Part shown: piece after piece, positions 49,554-60,400 of the stretch
Layout of the letters: every line of letters begins with the position of its first letter
Position numbering within the stretch: the first letter of the stretch is position 1
Assembly (NCBI RefSeq): GCF_000472425.1
Contig: NZ_AXAI01000001.1
Coordinates: 248,001 to 312,000, forward strand
From: Bradyrhizobium sp. Tv2a-2
GTDB lineage: Bacteria > Pseudomonadota > Alphaproteobacteria > Rhizobiales > Xanthobacteraceae
Direction: 5' to 3'
DNA: 64,000 nt
Notes under the pieces: model-generated
Told to the model about the DNA's origin: nothing
Seen by the model: only the letters and a program-made list of their open reading frames with translations
The model's database searches: none
Made by a program: the position numbers and the translations under genes

Positions 49554-51023
49554 TCACATGGTGAAAAGCGGACGCAGCGCGCGCACGTCATCCACGCGCT
49601 CCAGCGCGTTGATCTGTGCGACCAGCTTGTCCGTCTTGTCTGCGCCGAGCACCGGCGCCATGAGGTCGCGCGCCTTGGCGCTGACCGCTTCGGTGCTGAG
49701 CGGATTTTCCTTGGTGCCCGGCGGAAATTTGGTGAAGTGCTGCACCTTCTTGCCGTCCGTCATGGTCACCTCGACAATGGCGCCGCGCGGCGCGGCCGGG
49801 TCCATCAGCGTCTCGTCGCCAGCCAGCACGATCTTCGCGCGTTGCTCCAGGATTTGCGGATCATGCATCAGCGTCATGTCATGGCTGTCGGCGAAAGAGA
49901 CCGCGCCCTTGACCAGCGCGAGCGCGACCAGGTGCTGGCAATTGACGTCGGGCATCGCACTGTCGCCGACAATGCCCATGGCATCCATCGGCAGCTTGAC
50001 CAGGACATTGCGGACATTGGCGGGCGTCAGCCCATACTGCTTACGCAAGGTGAGCAATGCGTCGAGCGGCGACTGGATCGGGTAGCCGACCGAATAGGTC
50101 TTGATCGCCGTCTCCGTGACGTAGAAGCGGCTGCCCAGTCCCTCCAGCATCTGCTCGGGCTTCGGCGCGGTGGAAAGCGCGATGAAGAGATTGTGCGTGC
50201 CGTCGAGCACGTCGTCGACGCCGGTCAGGCCCGCCTGCACCATGGTGACCGCGGTGACGCCGTTGCGCGCACCCATGCCGGCGAAGTCGAAGGCCTTTTC
50301 GATATGGTCCTTGTCCTTCACCCAGCTCCACAGGCCCGAGACCTGCTGCGCCGAATAGGAGATCGCAAAGCGCGTCTGCTTCTCGTCGAGCCGGGCAAGC
50401 GAGGCGGCGGCCCCAAGTGCTGCGAAGGTCGACGCCGTTCCCTCGGCGCTGCGATGCGTGCCGCGCACGAGATCCGGCCCCAGCGCCATCAAGAGCCGGC
50501 AGCCGAGATCGTAGCCGAGCGTCACCGCGCGAATGAGGTCCTGTCCGCTGCGGCCTTCCTTCTCCGCCATGACCAGCGCAGCCGGCACGACCGAGCTGCC
50601 GGGATGTGCCTTGGTGACGGGCTCGAAATCGTCGGTCTCGTCGGCATGGGCGCACATTGCGTTGGCGAGCGCTGCGTTCACCATTGTGGTACGGAAGTCG
50701 GAGCCCACGACGGAGGCCTGCGGCTCGCCGCCGAGCGTACGCACATATCTCGTCGCCATGATGCCGGGAGCCATCCGCGAGCCCGAGACCATGGCACCGA
50801 GCGTATCGAGAATGCGGTGCTTGCAGGCGAGCACCACCGCATCCGGCAGTTCCTGCTCGCGCGCGGCGACCATGTAGCGCGCCAGGCGCGCCGTGACGCC
50901 CGCGCTCGCGTCGGCTGCCAAGGCCATACGAAGCGGCGAGACTGCGAGCGCGGCAACGCCGCCGGCTGCGGACTGCAGCAGGCGGCGCCGGGATTGCTTC
51001 TGACCAAACATGCGAGCGGTCAC
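49554..51023 (-). CDS. MmgE/PrpD-family protein with a Tat signal peptide (second of tandem pair)
   Basis: 489 residues: N-terminal QKQSRRRLLQSAAGGVAALA (Arg 11-13) is a twin-arginine signal cleaved near AADAS. The MmgE/PrpD domain shows AALANAMCAHADETDDFE (acid/His motif of the active site) and HPGSSVVPAALVMAE. The superfamily includes 2-methylcitrate dehydratase, cis-aconitate decarboxylase and iminodisuccinate epimerase, all acting on polycarboxylates. GTG 51023 overlaps the stop of the preceding PrpD gene by GTGA; ATG 51011 is the alternative. A paralogue of the same length (489) lies directly upstream, so the pair may form a heteromer or arose by duplication. Confidence 0.88.
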   Translation of the reverse strand: MTARMFGQKQSRRRLLQSAAGGVAALAVSPLRMALAADASAGVTARLARYMVAAREQELPDAVVLACKHRILDTLGAMVSGSRMAPGIMATRYVRTLGGEPQASVVGSDFRTTMVNAALANAMCAHADETDDFEPVTKAHPGSSVVPAALVMAEKEGRSGQDLIRAVTLGYDLGCRLLMALGPDLVRGTHRSAEGTASTFAALGAAASLARLDEKQTRFAISYSAQQVSGLWSWVKDKDHIEKAFDFAGMGARNGVTAVTMVQAGLTGVDDVLDGTHNLFIALSTAPKPEQMLEGLGSRFYVTETAIKTYSVGYPIQSPLDALLTLRKQYGLTPANVRNVLVKLPMDAMGIVGDSAMPDVNCQHLVALALVKGAVSFADSHDMTLMHDPQILEQRAKIVLAGDETLMDPAAPRGAIVEVTMTDGKKVQHFTKFPPGTKENPLSTEAVSAKARDLMAPVLGADKTDKLVAQINALERVDDVRALRPLFTM

Positions 51024-52489
51024 GCCGAAACCGACATCTTGGCGATCTCCGCCGCATCCGACAGGCCCTCGACGTTCCAGCAGGCATCCATCACCCGCCG
51101 GATCGCCGGCGCCGGCAGGATGCCGTCGGCAAGGTCAGTGAACTTCACCTCGAGCTGCTTGTCGGTCATCGGCACTTCGACACTGCCCACCGCATGCTCG
51201 ATGTAACGATGCAGCTGCCGCCCATCCTTGAGCACGACGGTCAGGTCGACCTGCTCAGGCTTGATGCCGGGCGTGATCACCGGATTGACCTTGCCGCGCA
51301 GCGCCACGATGGTCGGGTCGTTCACCGCGCGGTCGCTGAACTGCTTCTCGCCTCCGGCGCCTTCGACCAGCGCGACAGCCACCGCATGATAGATGCTGAA
51401 CTTGCCCTCCAGGCCCTCATGCGGCGTCTTCTTGCCGGTGAGCTCAAGCACCAGCGGATGCACCTTGAGATCGACGTGGTCGATCTGGTCGGCGGTCAGC
51501 TTGTTCTCGTTGCGGAGCTGGATCGCGGCATCGATCGCCGGATGCATGACAATGCCGCAGGCAAACGGCTTGTAGGTGTTCAGCGCCGCCTCGTAGCGCT
51601 TGCCGAGATCGCCGAGGATTTCGTTATAGTCCTGCTTGGTGCTGATGGTGTTGGCCCAGCCGCGCTTGGCCTCGATCATCTCGTCCGACGAGGTGAAGTT
51701 CTTCGAGGCGAGCATCGCCGCGAAGATGCCGTTGGACGCGGCGCGGCCCGGATTGAAGCTTTTGTTCATCGAGCCGAAGGACTCGCGCAGGCCGACCGGC
51801 TGCGAGGCGGCGAGCCCGAGCGCCCACACCATCTGCTGCTCGTTGAGCTTCAGCAATTTGCCGACGGCCGCCGCCGAGCCGAACACCCCGGCGGTGCCGG
51901 TGATGTGCCAGCCGACGTCATAATGGTTAGGATAGACCGAATTGCCGATCCGGCATTCGGTCTCCACGCCCAGCACCAGCGCGTTGAGAAAATCCTTGCC
52001 CGAGACCGGCTGCATTTCCGACAGGGCGAGAATAGCCGACGCCACCGGCCCCGCAGGGTGAATGATGGTCTTCAGATGTGTGTCGTCATAGTCGAAGATG
52101 TGGCTCGACACGCCATTGATGAAGGCCGCGTTCATGATGTCGAAGCGCTCGCGGCGGCCGAACAGCGAGGCCTGTTGCGGACCGGAGAACGGCGCAAGTG
52201 CACTGACCGCGATATCGACCGTCTGGTGACGCGAGCCGCCGATCGCGACGCCGACCCAGTTGAGCAGCGTGCGCACGCCTTCCTTGCGCACATTGGCCGG
52301 GAGGTCGTCGTAGGAGGCAGTGACGATATAGTGTGCGAGCGCGCGCGTGACGCCCTTTGCCGGCGCGGGTTTCGCGGGCGCCGCGGCCGGAGCGGGCGCG
52401 GCATCGGCAAGAGCCACGCTGGCGCCGGCAGTGGCCAGCGGAAGCGCGGCCGCAGCCTGCAGCAGGGTTCTGCGATCAGTGATGGGCAT
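51020..52489 (-). CDS. MmgE/PrpD-family protein with a Tat-like signal peptide (first of tandem pair)
   Basis: 489 residues. ITDRRTLLQAAAALPLATAGASVALADA is a twin-arginine type signal (Arg 6-7, short n-region), followed by an Ala/Pro/Lys linker (APAPAAAPAKPAPAKG) and the MmgE/PrpD domain: INGVSSHIFDYDDTHLKTIIHPAGPVASAILAL carries the canonical H-x3-DxDDTH...HP motif. The RR is followed by TLLQ rather than SRRxFLK, so export by Tat is likely but less certain than for its neighbour. ATG 52489 has a strong GGGAGGT site. It overlaps the pdxA-like gene by 14 bp and the next PrpD gene by 4 bp. Confidence 0.88.
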   Translation of the reverse strand: MPITDRRTLLQAAAALPLATAGASVALADAAPAPAAAPAKPAPAKGVTRALAHYIVTASYDDLPANVRKEGVRTLLNWVGVAIGGSRHQTVDIAVSALAPFSGPQQASLFGRRERFDIMNAAFINGVSSHIFDYDDTHLKTIIHPAGPVASAILALSEMQPVSGKDFLNALVLGVETECRIGNSVYPNHYDVGWHITGTAGVFGSAAAVGKLLKLNEQQMVWALGLAASQPVGLRESFGSMNKSFNPGRAASNGIFAAMLASKNFTSSDEMIEAKRGWANTISTKQDYNEILGDLGKRYEAALNTYKPFACGIVMHPAIDAAIQLRNENKLTADQIDHVDLKVHPLVLELTGKKTPHEGLEGKFSIYHAVAVALVEGAGGEKQFSDRAVNDPTIVALRGKVNPVITPGIKPEQVDLTVVLKDGRQLHRYIEHAVGSVEVPMTDKQLEVKFTDLADGILPAPAIRRVMDACWNVEGLSDAAEIAKMSVSA

Positions 52490-53513
52490 AGGAAACCTCC
52501 CGTGTCTTTACATTGGCGAGTTGCGCGGCGAGCCGCACGGCACTTTCGAGTGCGCCGGTCTTTGCGACGCCTTGGCCGACGATGTCGAAGGCCGTGCCAT
52601 GCGAAGGCGTCGTGAAGACGGTGTCGAGCCCCGCCGTTACCGTAACGCCGCGGTTGAATCCACGCAGCTTGGTCGCGATCTGACCCTGGTCGTGATACAT
52701 CGCGACCACGCTGTCAAACTCGCCGGCAAAGGCGCGGATGTAGACGGTGTCAGCCGGAAAGGGCCCGCTGCAGGCGATGCCGCGCTTGGCGGCCGCTTCG
52801 ACGGTCGGGCGAATCATCTCGATCTCGTCGCGGCCAAACAGTCCGCCCTCACCGGCATGCGGATTGAGCGCCGCGACCGCAATCCGCGGCTTGCCCATGC
52901 CGGCCTTCTTCATCATGCGGTCGGCAAGCTCGATCGCATCGGTGATGCTCTCGGGATTGATGCCGTCGAGCGCCTCGCGCAGCGATTGGTGACCGGTCAC
53001 CCGGGACATCCATTGTCCATCGAGCACATTCATCTCGGAGAAGTAGGTCTTGTGGCCGAGCAGGCTTGCGAACATCTTGTGCTCGTCGGGGAACTTCCAG
53101 CCGCCGTCGAACATCGCGCGCTTGTTCAGCGGCGCGAAGGTGATGGCATCGACCTCGCCGGCCTTGGCAAAGTCGATGGCGCGCGACAGCGTCTCGCCGG
53201 TCAGGCGGCCGGATTCGGCGTTGGCCTTGCCAAGCGGAAACAGCTTGGGATCGGTGTTGCCCAGATCGACCAGTGGTACCTTGCCGTTCTTGAAGGAGGC
53301 CCTGGCGGGCGAGGTAACTCGCTCGACATCGAGCTTCACGCCGGCATGCGCCATGCCCATCTCCAGCACGCGCGCGTCGCCGACCACGACGAGGCGCGCA
53401 ACGTCGGCAAGACGATCGTCGGAGAGGATGCGCGCGGTCTGTTCCGGGCCGATGCCGGTGCTGTCGCCAGGGACCAGCGCGATGATCGGAAGAGTGTCTC
53501 TATTGGTGTCCAT
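52476..53513 (-). CDS. PdxA-family dehydrogenase (catabolic PdxA2-like)
   Basis: 345 residues. PdxA fold with IALVPGDSTGIGPEQ at the N-terminus and metal-ligand motifs VTGHQSLREAL, LNPHAGEGGLFGRDE and AMYHDQGQIATKLRG. True PdxA oxidises 4-phosphohydroxythreonine for pyridoxal phosphate; catabolic relatives oxidise cyclic diols (terephthalate dihydrodiol dehydrogenase TphB) or phosphorylated sugar acids. Its position in a carboxylate operon, overlapping an MmgE/PrpD gene, favours a catabolic dehydrogenase. No signal peptide is visible, so it is cytoplasmic. Confidence 0.88.
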   Translation of the reverse strand: MDTNRDTLPIIALVPGDSTGIGPEQTARILSDDRLADVARLVVVGDARVLEMGMAHAGVKLDVERVTSPARASFKNGKVPLVDLGNTDPKLFPLGKANAESGRLTGETLSRAIDFAKAGEVDAITFAPLNKRAMFDGGWKFPDEHKMFASLLGHKTYFSEMNVLDGQWMSRVTGHQSLREALDGINPESITDAIELADRMMKKAGMGKPRIAVAALNPHAGEGGLFGRDEIEMIRPTVEAAAKRGIACSGPFPADTVYIRAFAGEFDSVVAMYHDQGQIATKLRGFNRGVTVTAGLDTVFTTPSHGTAFDIVGQGVAKTGALESAVRLAAQLANVKTREVSYAHH

Positions 53514-53519
53514 CGATAC

Positions 53520-54815
53520 TCACTTCGCAGTCGGTGTTGTGGTGGATGCGGTCCAGGCCGCGGCATCGAACTCGCCGTCCCATTTGGCGACGACGATCGC
53601 GGCTACCGCATTGCCGATGGTGTTGGTGATGGCGCGCGCCAGCGACATGAAGCGGTCGATGCCAAGCAAAAGCGCAAGCCCCTCTGCTGGCAGGCCTGCG
53701 GCGATTACGGTCGCGGCGAGTGCGGCAAAGGCGCCGCCGGTGACGCCGGCCGCGCCCTTGGAGGTGAACAGCATCACCACGAACAGGCTGAGCTGCTGCG
53801 CGGCGGTGAGCTCGATGCCGTAGACCTGAGCGACGAACATGGCGGAGAGCGGCAGCGTCAGCGCAACGCCATCGAGGTTGAAGGAATAGCCGGAGGGAAT
53901 GACGAGGCCGGCCACAGCGCGACCGACGCCCGCCGCGGGCAGCTTCTCCATCATGCCGGGAATCGCGGTCTCCGACGAGGAGGTGCCGAGCACGACCAGG
54001 AGTTCGGTGCGCAGCATGCGCAGCAGGTCCATGAGGCGAATGCCGATAGAGCGGCAGATCACGCCCAGCACGACGAAGATGAAGAACGCCATCATCGCCC
54101 AGGCGGTGCCGACCAGCAGCGCGAGCGCATAGAGCGTGCTCACACCGAATTTGGCGACCGTGAACGCCATGGCGCCGAAAGCGCCGATCGGCGCCAGCGC
54201 AACGACGACATGCACGACCTTGAACACGAGTTCGGTCACCCGCTCCATGGCACTGCGCAACGTGGCGCCGCGCTCGCCGAGCATCAACAGGCCGATCCCG
54301 GTCAGCAGCGCCAACACCAGGACCTGCAGCACGTCGCCCTTGGCAAAGGCGCCAACGAAACTGTCGGGAATCATGTGCTGCAAATAGTCGGACAGCGATT
54401 CCATATGCGCCTGCGCAAAGCGCGACACGGTCTGAGCTTGCTGCGCCGTTGCGGGCGCCACGCCCGCACCGGGCTGCACCCAGCGGACAACTACGAGGCT
54501 GAGCAGGAGACAAAGCGTGGTGACGGCCTCGAAATAGACGAAGGCCTTGAGCCCGATGCGCCCGACCGCGCGCATGTCGCCGACCTGCGCAATGCCCGTG
54601 ACCACGACCAGGTAGATCAAGGGCGCGATCGTCATCTTGATCAGGGAAATGAAGACGTCGCCAAGCGGCTTGAAGTCGACGGCCACGGTTGGAAACAGCG
54701 CGCCGGCCAGCGCCCCCAGCGCTGCGCCCAGAACGACCAGAACATATTGCTCGCGCCAGAGCGGCTTGCGGCGTCGCGTGACGATTTCAGCGAGCGAAGT
54801 GGCGGCGATCTGCAA
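53520..54815 (-). CDS. Dicarboxylate:cation symporter (DctA/DAACS family)
   Basis: 431 residues with the glutamate-transporter fold: HP1 serine-rich tip GTSSSETAIPGMMEKL, the substrate-binding region SGYSFNLDGVAL, and HP2/TM8 SKGAAGVTGGAFAALAAT with ITNTIGNAVAAIVVAKWDGE. DctA-type carriers import C4-dicarboxylates with protons or Na+. The start is TTG 54815 with GGGGGAAAG 5 nt before it; no ATG is available. First gene of the minus-strand cluster, 6 bp before the pdxA-like gene, so it likely brings in the cluster's substrate or product. Confidence 0.9.
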   Translation of the reverse strand: MQIAATSLAEIVTRRRKPLWREQYVLVVLGAALGALAGALFPTVAVDFKPLGDVFISLIKMTIAPLIYLVVVTGIAQVGDMRAVGRIGLKAFVYFEAVTTLCLLLSLVVVRWVQPGAGVAPATAQQAQTVSRFAQAHMESLSDYLQHMIPDSFVGAFAKGDVLQVLVLALLTGIGLLMLGERGATLRSAMERVTELVFKVVHVVVALAPIGAFGAMAFTVAKFGVSTLYALALLVGTAWAMMAFFIFVVLGVICRSIGIRLMDLLRMLRTELLVVLGTSSSETAIPGMMEKLPAAGVGRAVAGLVIPSGYSFNLDGVALTLPLSAMFVAQVYGIELTAAQQLSLFVVMLFTSKGAAGVTGGAFAALAATVIAAGLPAEGLALLLGIDRFMSLARAITNTIGNAVAAIVVAKWDGEFDAAAWTASTTTPTAK

Positions 54816-54916
54816 TGTCTTTCCCCCGGGCTTTGGCGGCTGCGCGCGAAGCGTCCTGTTGTTCTTTGGCTTTTTGGACGGATTTACATTGGACCAGGAT
54901 GCGCGCGGGCGCTAAT

Positions 54917-54928
54917 GCCATATCGGTA
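54917..54928. promoter_or_regulatory. Possible LysR-type operator core (CATA-TCGG-TATG)
   Basis: Interrupted palindrome CATATCGGTATG within AATGCCATATCGGTATGAATT, compatible with the T-N11-A pattern of LysR boxes, midway between the dctA-like start (54815) and the lysR start (54952). Confidence 0.3.
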
Positions 54929-54951
54929 TGAATTGAGGACGAAACGTCATC

Positions 54952-55932
54952 ATGGACTTGATTTGGCTGGAGGATTTCCTGGCCATCGCCGAGGACGGCG
55001 GGTTCTCCCGCGCCGCCGAGCGCCGCCATGTCACCCAGCCTGCGCTCAGCCGTCGCATCAGGGCCCTGGAGGATTGGCTGGGAACATCGCTGTTCGAACG
55101 CTCTTCGCATACGCTCACGCTGACACCCGCCGGCAAGACGTTTCGCACGGTTGCGGAGGACGTGCTGCGCCGCGTCGTGGCCGGCCGCGAGGAAGCGCTC
55201 GAGGTGGCTCGTCTGAAGGCGGAAACTGTCCATTTCGCGGCAACGCATGCACTGTCGCAGACCTTCTTTCCGCAATGGATCCGGAGCGCCGACAGCGCGG
55301 CGGCCGGCGCCGGCGTCCAGCTGGTGGCGGCAAATTTCGCGGCCTGCGAAAAGCTGCTGCTGGATGCACGGGTGCATTTCCTGCTCGCGCATCATCATAC
55401 GGCGCTGGCGAGTCGGCTGGATTCCGATCATTTTCAGCGCATCGAATTGGACAGCGACGTGCTGATTCCTGTCTCGGCACCGCTGGCACGTGCCGGACGT
55501 CGCGGCAGGACCAAAACGAGGGGCAAGTCCAGCGCCAGGCCGCGTTACTGCTTGCCCGGCTCGGATGCAGCTCCCCTGCCCTATCTCGCCTATCATCCCG
55601 GCTCCGGCATCGGCCGCATCGTCAGCGCGGTGCTGGCCGGCAAGGAGCCGGCGCCTGCCCTGGTACCGAGCTTTGCTGCGCCGGTGATGCTGTTGATCGA
55701 CATGGCCCGTGAAGGACGAGGCATCACCTGGGCGCCGCACAGCCTGGTCGAAGACGACCTCGCCACAGGCCGGCTGTTACGGGCCGGCGCGGAAGAGTGG
55801 GACATCGCCATCAGCATCTGCCTGTTCCGCCCGCGCTCGCGCATGACCAACTCCGCGGAAGCGTTCTGGAGCGCCGTCCCAAAGGACAGGCCGGGACGGA
55901 AATCGCTGGTCGCGTTGCCGCGGGAACGGTGA
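54952..55932 (+). CDS. LysR-family transcriptional regulator
   Basis: 326 residues: N-terminal winged HTH (WLEDFLAIAEDGGFSRAAERRHVTQPALSRRIRALEDWLGTSLFERSS, the family core shown only for identification; about 5-52) and a periplasmic-binding-like effector domain. Divergent from the dctA-pdxA-prpD-FAH cluster, it is the likely activator of that cluster, with a small ligand such as a carboxylate as inducer (inference). The HTH lacks nothing obvious. Its effector domain has an Arg/Lys-rich insertion around RRGRTKTRGKSSARPR. Confidence 0.9.
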   Translation: MDLIWLEDFLAIAEDGGFSRAAERRHVTQPALSRRIRALEDWLGTSLFERSSHTLTLTPAGKTFRTVAEDVLRRVVAGREEALEVARLKAETVHFAATHALSQTFFPQWIRSADSAAAGAGVQLVAANFAACEKLLLDARVHFLLAHHHTALASRLDSDHFQRIELDSDVLIPVSAPLARAGRRGRTKTRGKSSARPRYCLPGSDAAPLPYLAYHPGSGIGRIVSAVLAGKEPAPALVPSFAAPVMLLIDMAREGRGITWAPHSLVEDDLATGRLLRAGAEEWDIAISICLFRPRSRMTNSAEAFWSAVPKDRPGRKSLVALPRER

Positions 55933-56155
55933 GCCCCACCGACGGCCATGATGACGGCCCTCGGTCGGACGTTGCGGATTTGCCTCAGCAAATCGGATTT
56001 GACGATAAAATGCTAATTCTTTCAGAAAGTTAATGGGACAAGCCGCCGACGAAACGTTCAAAATGTTGTGGGTCGGAATGTCCTGGGGATGGCGGAACGG
56101 GTAATCTCCGGGCACGACGAAAACTCTATCCTTCAACCCGTGTGACTTAAGGTTC

Positions 56156-57481
56156 ATGGACAAGCCGCTCAAGCCGCCACCGACCGGGAAGCCTCTGGTC
56201 GAATCCTCGCCCGCCAAGCCGCGGTCTCGCAAGGGTTCCGTGATCACGACGATCATCGTGCTCTTGCTGATCGGGGGCGTCGTCTGGTGGACCAAGCAGA
56301 ACCCGGCGCCGCAACAGCAGGGCCGCGGCGGCTTTGGCCGCAACGCCCCGCCGATGTCCGTCGTCGACGAGACCATCAAGAAGGGCGACATCAACATCAC
56401 CCTGAACGGGCTGGGCACGGTCACCTCGCTCGCCACCGTCACCATCAGGAGCCAGATCAGCGGCTACCTGATGAAGATCGATTTCACTGAGGGCAATGAG
56501 GTCAAGAAGGGCGACCTGTTGGCGGAGATCGATCCCCGACCCTATGAAGCAGCGCTGGCGCAAGCCAAAGGCCAGCTGGCCCGCGACGAAGCGCTGCTAA
56601 AGGGCGCGCAGGTCGACCTGCAGCGCTATCAGGGCCTCGCTGCGCAGAACGCTGTGCCGCATCAGACGCTGGACACGCAAATCGCCCTGGTGGCACAGGA
56701 CCAGGGCACGGTCGAGGCGGACCGCGCCGCCGTGAAATCGGCCGAGGTCAACCTGAACTACACCAGGATCGTGTCACCGGTCGATGGGCGCGTCGGTATC
56801 CGCGCGGTCGACCAGGGCAACTACGTCACAGCGGGCGATACCAACGGCATTGTCGTGGTGACACAGCTTGCGCCGATCAGCGTGCTGTTCACCGTTCCTG
56901 AGGACAATCTGCAGGCCATCGCCAGGCGCCTGCAGGCGGGCGCCGTACTGCCGGCGGCCGCGCTCGACCGCGGCGGCGCCAACAAGCTCGCAGACGGCAC
57001 GCTTGCGACCTTCGACAGCCAGATCGACCAGACCACGGGCACGATCAAGCTGCGCGCGCTGTTTCCGAACGAGCAGCGCACGCTCTATCCGAACCAGTTC
57101 GTCAACATCCGTCTCCTGCTCGACACCCACAAGGACGTGACGACGATGTCGACCGCCGGCATCCAGCGCGGCGTGCCCGGAACGTTCGTCTATCTAATCA
57201 ATCCCGACAGCACGGTGTCGGTGCGGCCGGTCAAGCTTGGCATCACCGACGGCGACCGCGTCGAGGTGCTCTCCGGCATCTCGCCGGGCGATCGCGTTGT
57301 GATCGACGGTGCGGACAAGCTGCGCGACGGCGCCAAGATCGCCTTGCGCAACGCGGCCGATGCCGGCAACGCGCCTGGTGCACCCGGAGCGGGCCAGAGC
57401 AGTCCGGACAATGGCGGCGAGAACCATCCGAATGGCGGCAAGAAGCGGCACTCGGACGGTGGACAAAAGCAGCAACAATGA
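56156..57481 (+). CDS. mdtA: RND efflux periplasmic adaptor (MdtA-like)
   Basis: 441 residues. A cytoplasmic N-terminus and one transmembrane helix (about 28-47, [18 protein letters not shown]) anchor it. Membrane-fusion domains follow: [13 protein letters not shown] start of the lipoyl/hairpin ([39 protein letters not shown]), a coiled-coil of about 70 residues, beta-barrel [13 protein letters not shown] and the C-terminal membrane-proximal domain. The last 40 residues are Gly/Asn/Lys-rich low complexity ending QKQQQ. It shares its stop with the start of mdtB (ATGA). ATG 56156 is preceded by AAGG. It links the two pump subunits to an outer-membrane channel. Confidence 0.9.
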   Translation: MDKPLKPPPTGKPLVESSPAKPRSRKGSVITTIIVLLLIGGVVWWTKQNPAPQQQGRGGFGRNAPPMSVVDETIKKGDINITLNGLGTVTSLATVTIRSQISGYLMKIDFTEGNEVKKGDLLAEIDPRPYEAALAQAKGQLARDEALLKGAQVDLQRYQGLAAQNAVPHQTLDTQIALVAQDQGTVEADRAAVKSAEVNLNYTRIVSPVDGRVGIRAVDQGNYVTAGDTNGIVVVTQLAPISVLFTVPEDNLQAIARRLQAGAVLPAAALDRGGANKLADGTLATFDSQIDQTTGTIKLRALFPNEQRTLYPNQFVNIRLLLDTHKDVTTMSTAGIQRGVPGTFVYLINPDSTVSVRPVKLGITDGDRVEVLSGISPGDRVVIDGADKLRDGAKIALRNAADAGNAPGAPGAGQSSPDNGGENHPNGGKKRHSDGGQKQQQ

Positions 57482-60400
57482 ACCCATCGCAGCCATTTAT
57501 CCTACGGCCGGTCGCGACCACGCTGCTCATGATCGCCATCATGCTCTCGGGCATGCTGGCGTTCAGATTCCTGCCGGTGGCAGCGCTGCCCGAGGTGGAT
57601 TATCCGACCATCCAGGTGCAGACCTTCTATCCCGGCGCCAGCCCCGATGTGATGACGTCCTCGGTGACGGCACCGCTGGAGGTGCAGTTCGGGCAAATGC
57701 CGAACCTGAACCAGATGAGCTCGGTAAGCTCGGCCGGCGCATCCGTTATCACGCTGCAATTCGGTTTGAGCATCACGCTCGACGTCGCCGAGCAGGAGGT
57801 GCAGGCCGCGATCAATGCGGCGGGCAATCTGTTGCCCTCCGACCTGCCGGCGCCGCCGATCTACGCCAAGGTCAACCCGGCCGACGCCCCGATCCTGACG
57901 CTGGGCCTGACCTCGAAGACCATGCAGCTCACCAAGGTCGAGGATTTCGCCGACACGCGGCTCGCGCAGAAGATCTCGCAGCTTCCCGGCGTCGGCCTCG
58001 TCAGCATCAGCGGCGGCCAGCGCCCGGCGGTGCGCATCCGCGCCGACATCCGCAAGCTTGCGGCCTATGGTCTCAACATCGACGATCTGCGCACCACCCT
58101 CGGCAACGCCAACGTCAACACGCCCAAGGGCAATTTCGACGGCCCGATGCGGGCCTATACCATCAATGCCAACGACCAGATCCACAACGCCGCCGACTAC
58201 GCGTCGCTGATTGTCGCCTACAAGAACGGCTCGCCGGTCCGCCTCAGCGATGTCGGCGACGTCGTCGACGGTGCACAGAACGACAAGCTCGGCGCCTGGA
58301 TGAACGAGACGCCAGCCATCATCCTCAACATCCAGCGGCAGCCCGGCGCCAACGTGATCTCGGTGGTCGACGGCATCAAGGCGTTATTGCCGTCATTGCA
58401 GGCGACGCTGCCAGCCGCGATCGATCTCTCTATCCTGACGGACCGTACGGTCACCATTCGCGCGTCCGTCCAGGACGTCGAATATGAGCTGACCCTCGCC
58501 GTGATCCTGGTCGTGCTGGTCATTTTCGTGTTCCTGCGCTCGGCGCGCGCGACCCTGATCCCGAGCCTGTCGGTGCCGCTGTCGCTGGTCGGCACGCTGG
58601 GCGCGATGTACATGTTCGGATTCAGCCTGAACAATCTCTCGCTGATGGCGCTGACGATCGCGACCGGCTTCGTGGTCGACGACGCCATCGTCGTGATCGA
58701 GAACATCTCCCGCTATATCGAGGAAGGCGAAACGCCGCTGCAGGCGGCGCTGCACGGCTCCGAGCAGATCGGCTTCACCATCATCTCGCTGACGGTGTCG
58801 CTGATCGCCGTGCTGATCCCGCTTCTGTTCATGGGCGACGTGGTCGGCCGCCTGTTCCGCGAATTCGCCATCACGCTCGCCGTGACCATCCTGATCTCGG
58901 CCGTGGTGTCGCTGACGCTGGTGCCGATGGCCTGCGCCAAGCTGCTCAAGGCCGAGGACGAGGCGCATGAGAACGCATTCCAGCGCTTCAACCGCGAAGC
59001 CTTCGACCGCGTAATCGCGTTTTACGGCCACACTCTGAACTGGGTGCTGAACCGACAGACCTTCGTGCTCCTGATTGCGCTTGCGACGTTTGCGCTGACC
59101 GCCTGGCTCTACATCGTGATCCCCAAGGGCTTCTTTCCGCTGCAGGACTCCGGCGTGATCCAGGCGATCTCGGAGGCGCCGCAATCGGTGTCCTACGCCG
59201 CGATGGCCGAGCGGCAGCAGCAGCTCGCGAGCATCATCCTCAAGGACCCGGAGGTCGAGAGCCTTTCCTCCTTCATTGGCGTGGACGGGACCAACACCAC
59301 GCTGAACAACGGCCGCATCCTGATCAATCTAAAGCCCCATGATCAGCGCAAGTCCGATATCGCGACCGTCATGCAGCGGATCAAGAATGCAACGTCCGGG
59401 CTGACCGGCGTTACCCTCTACATGCAGCCAGTGCAGGACCTGACCATCGAGGGCACCGTCAGCAAGACGCAATACCAGTTCATCCTGCAGGACGCAGATC
59501 CCGCGCAGCTCGCCGAATGGACGCCCAAGCTTGTCGACAAGCTGCGGACGCTGCCGCAATTCGCCGACGTCGCAAGCGACATCGCGGCGCAGGGCCTTGC
59601 CGTCTCCATCGACATCGACCGCGACCAGGCGGCGCGTTTCGGCATCACGCCTGCGACCATCGACAACGCGCTCTACGATTCCTACGGCCAGCGCATCGTC
59701 TCGACCATTTTCACCAACTCCAACCAGTACCGCGTCATCCTCGAGGCCGACCCCGCCCTGCAGACCTCGCTGAAATCGCTGGGCGACATCTACCTGCCGT
59801 CCTCAGTGAGCAGCACGCCGGTTCCGCTGATGACGATGGCCAGGGTGCGGGAGACGATTGCGCCGCTGCAGGTGTCGCATCTCGGACAGTTTCCGTCGGC
59901 GACCATATCCTTCAACCTGGCGCCGGACGCTTCGCTTGGCGAGGCGGTCGCCGCCGTCAAGCAGGCGCAAATCGATATCGGCCAGCCGATCGGCCTCATC
60001 ACGAGCTTCCAGGGTGCTGCGCTTGCCTTCCAGGCCTCGCTGAACAACCAGCTCTTCCTGATCCTCGCGGCGATCGTGGTGGTCTATATTGTGCTGGGCG
60101 TCCTCTATGAGAGCTTCATTCATCCGCTCACCATTCTGTCCACGCTGCCCTCGGCCGGCATCGGCGCGCTGCTGGCCCTGATGATCGGCGGCCACGACCT
60201 GACCATCGTCGCGATCATCGGCATTATTCTCCTGATCGGCATCGTGAAGAAGAACGCGATCATGATGATCGACTTCGCGCTCGACGCCGAGCGTAATGAT
60301 GGGCTCGCGCCGCGCGATGCCATCTACCAGGCCTGCCTCTTGCGGTTCCGGCCGATCCTGATGACGACGATGGCAGCAATCCTCGGCGCGCTGCCGCTGA

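Noticed and set aside
49515..51206. 563-codon open frame on the plus strand
   Set aside because: Antisense to the MmgE/PrpD pair; no protein-like composition and no ribosome site.
52347..55712. 1121-codon open frame on the plus strand
   Set aside because: Antisense to pdxA-like and dctA-like genes and a shifted frame of lysR; no recognisable domain.
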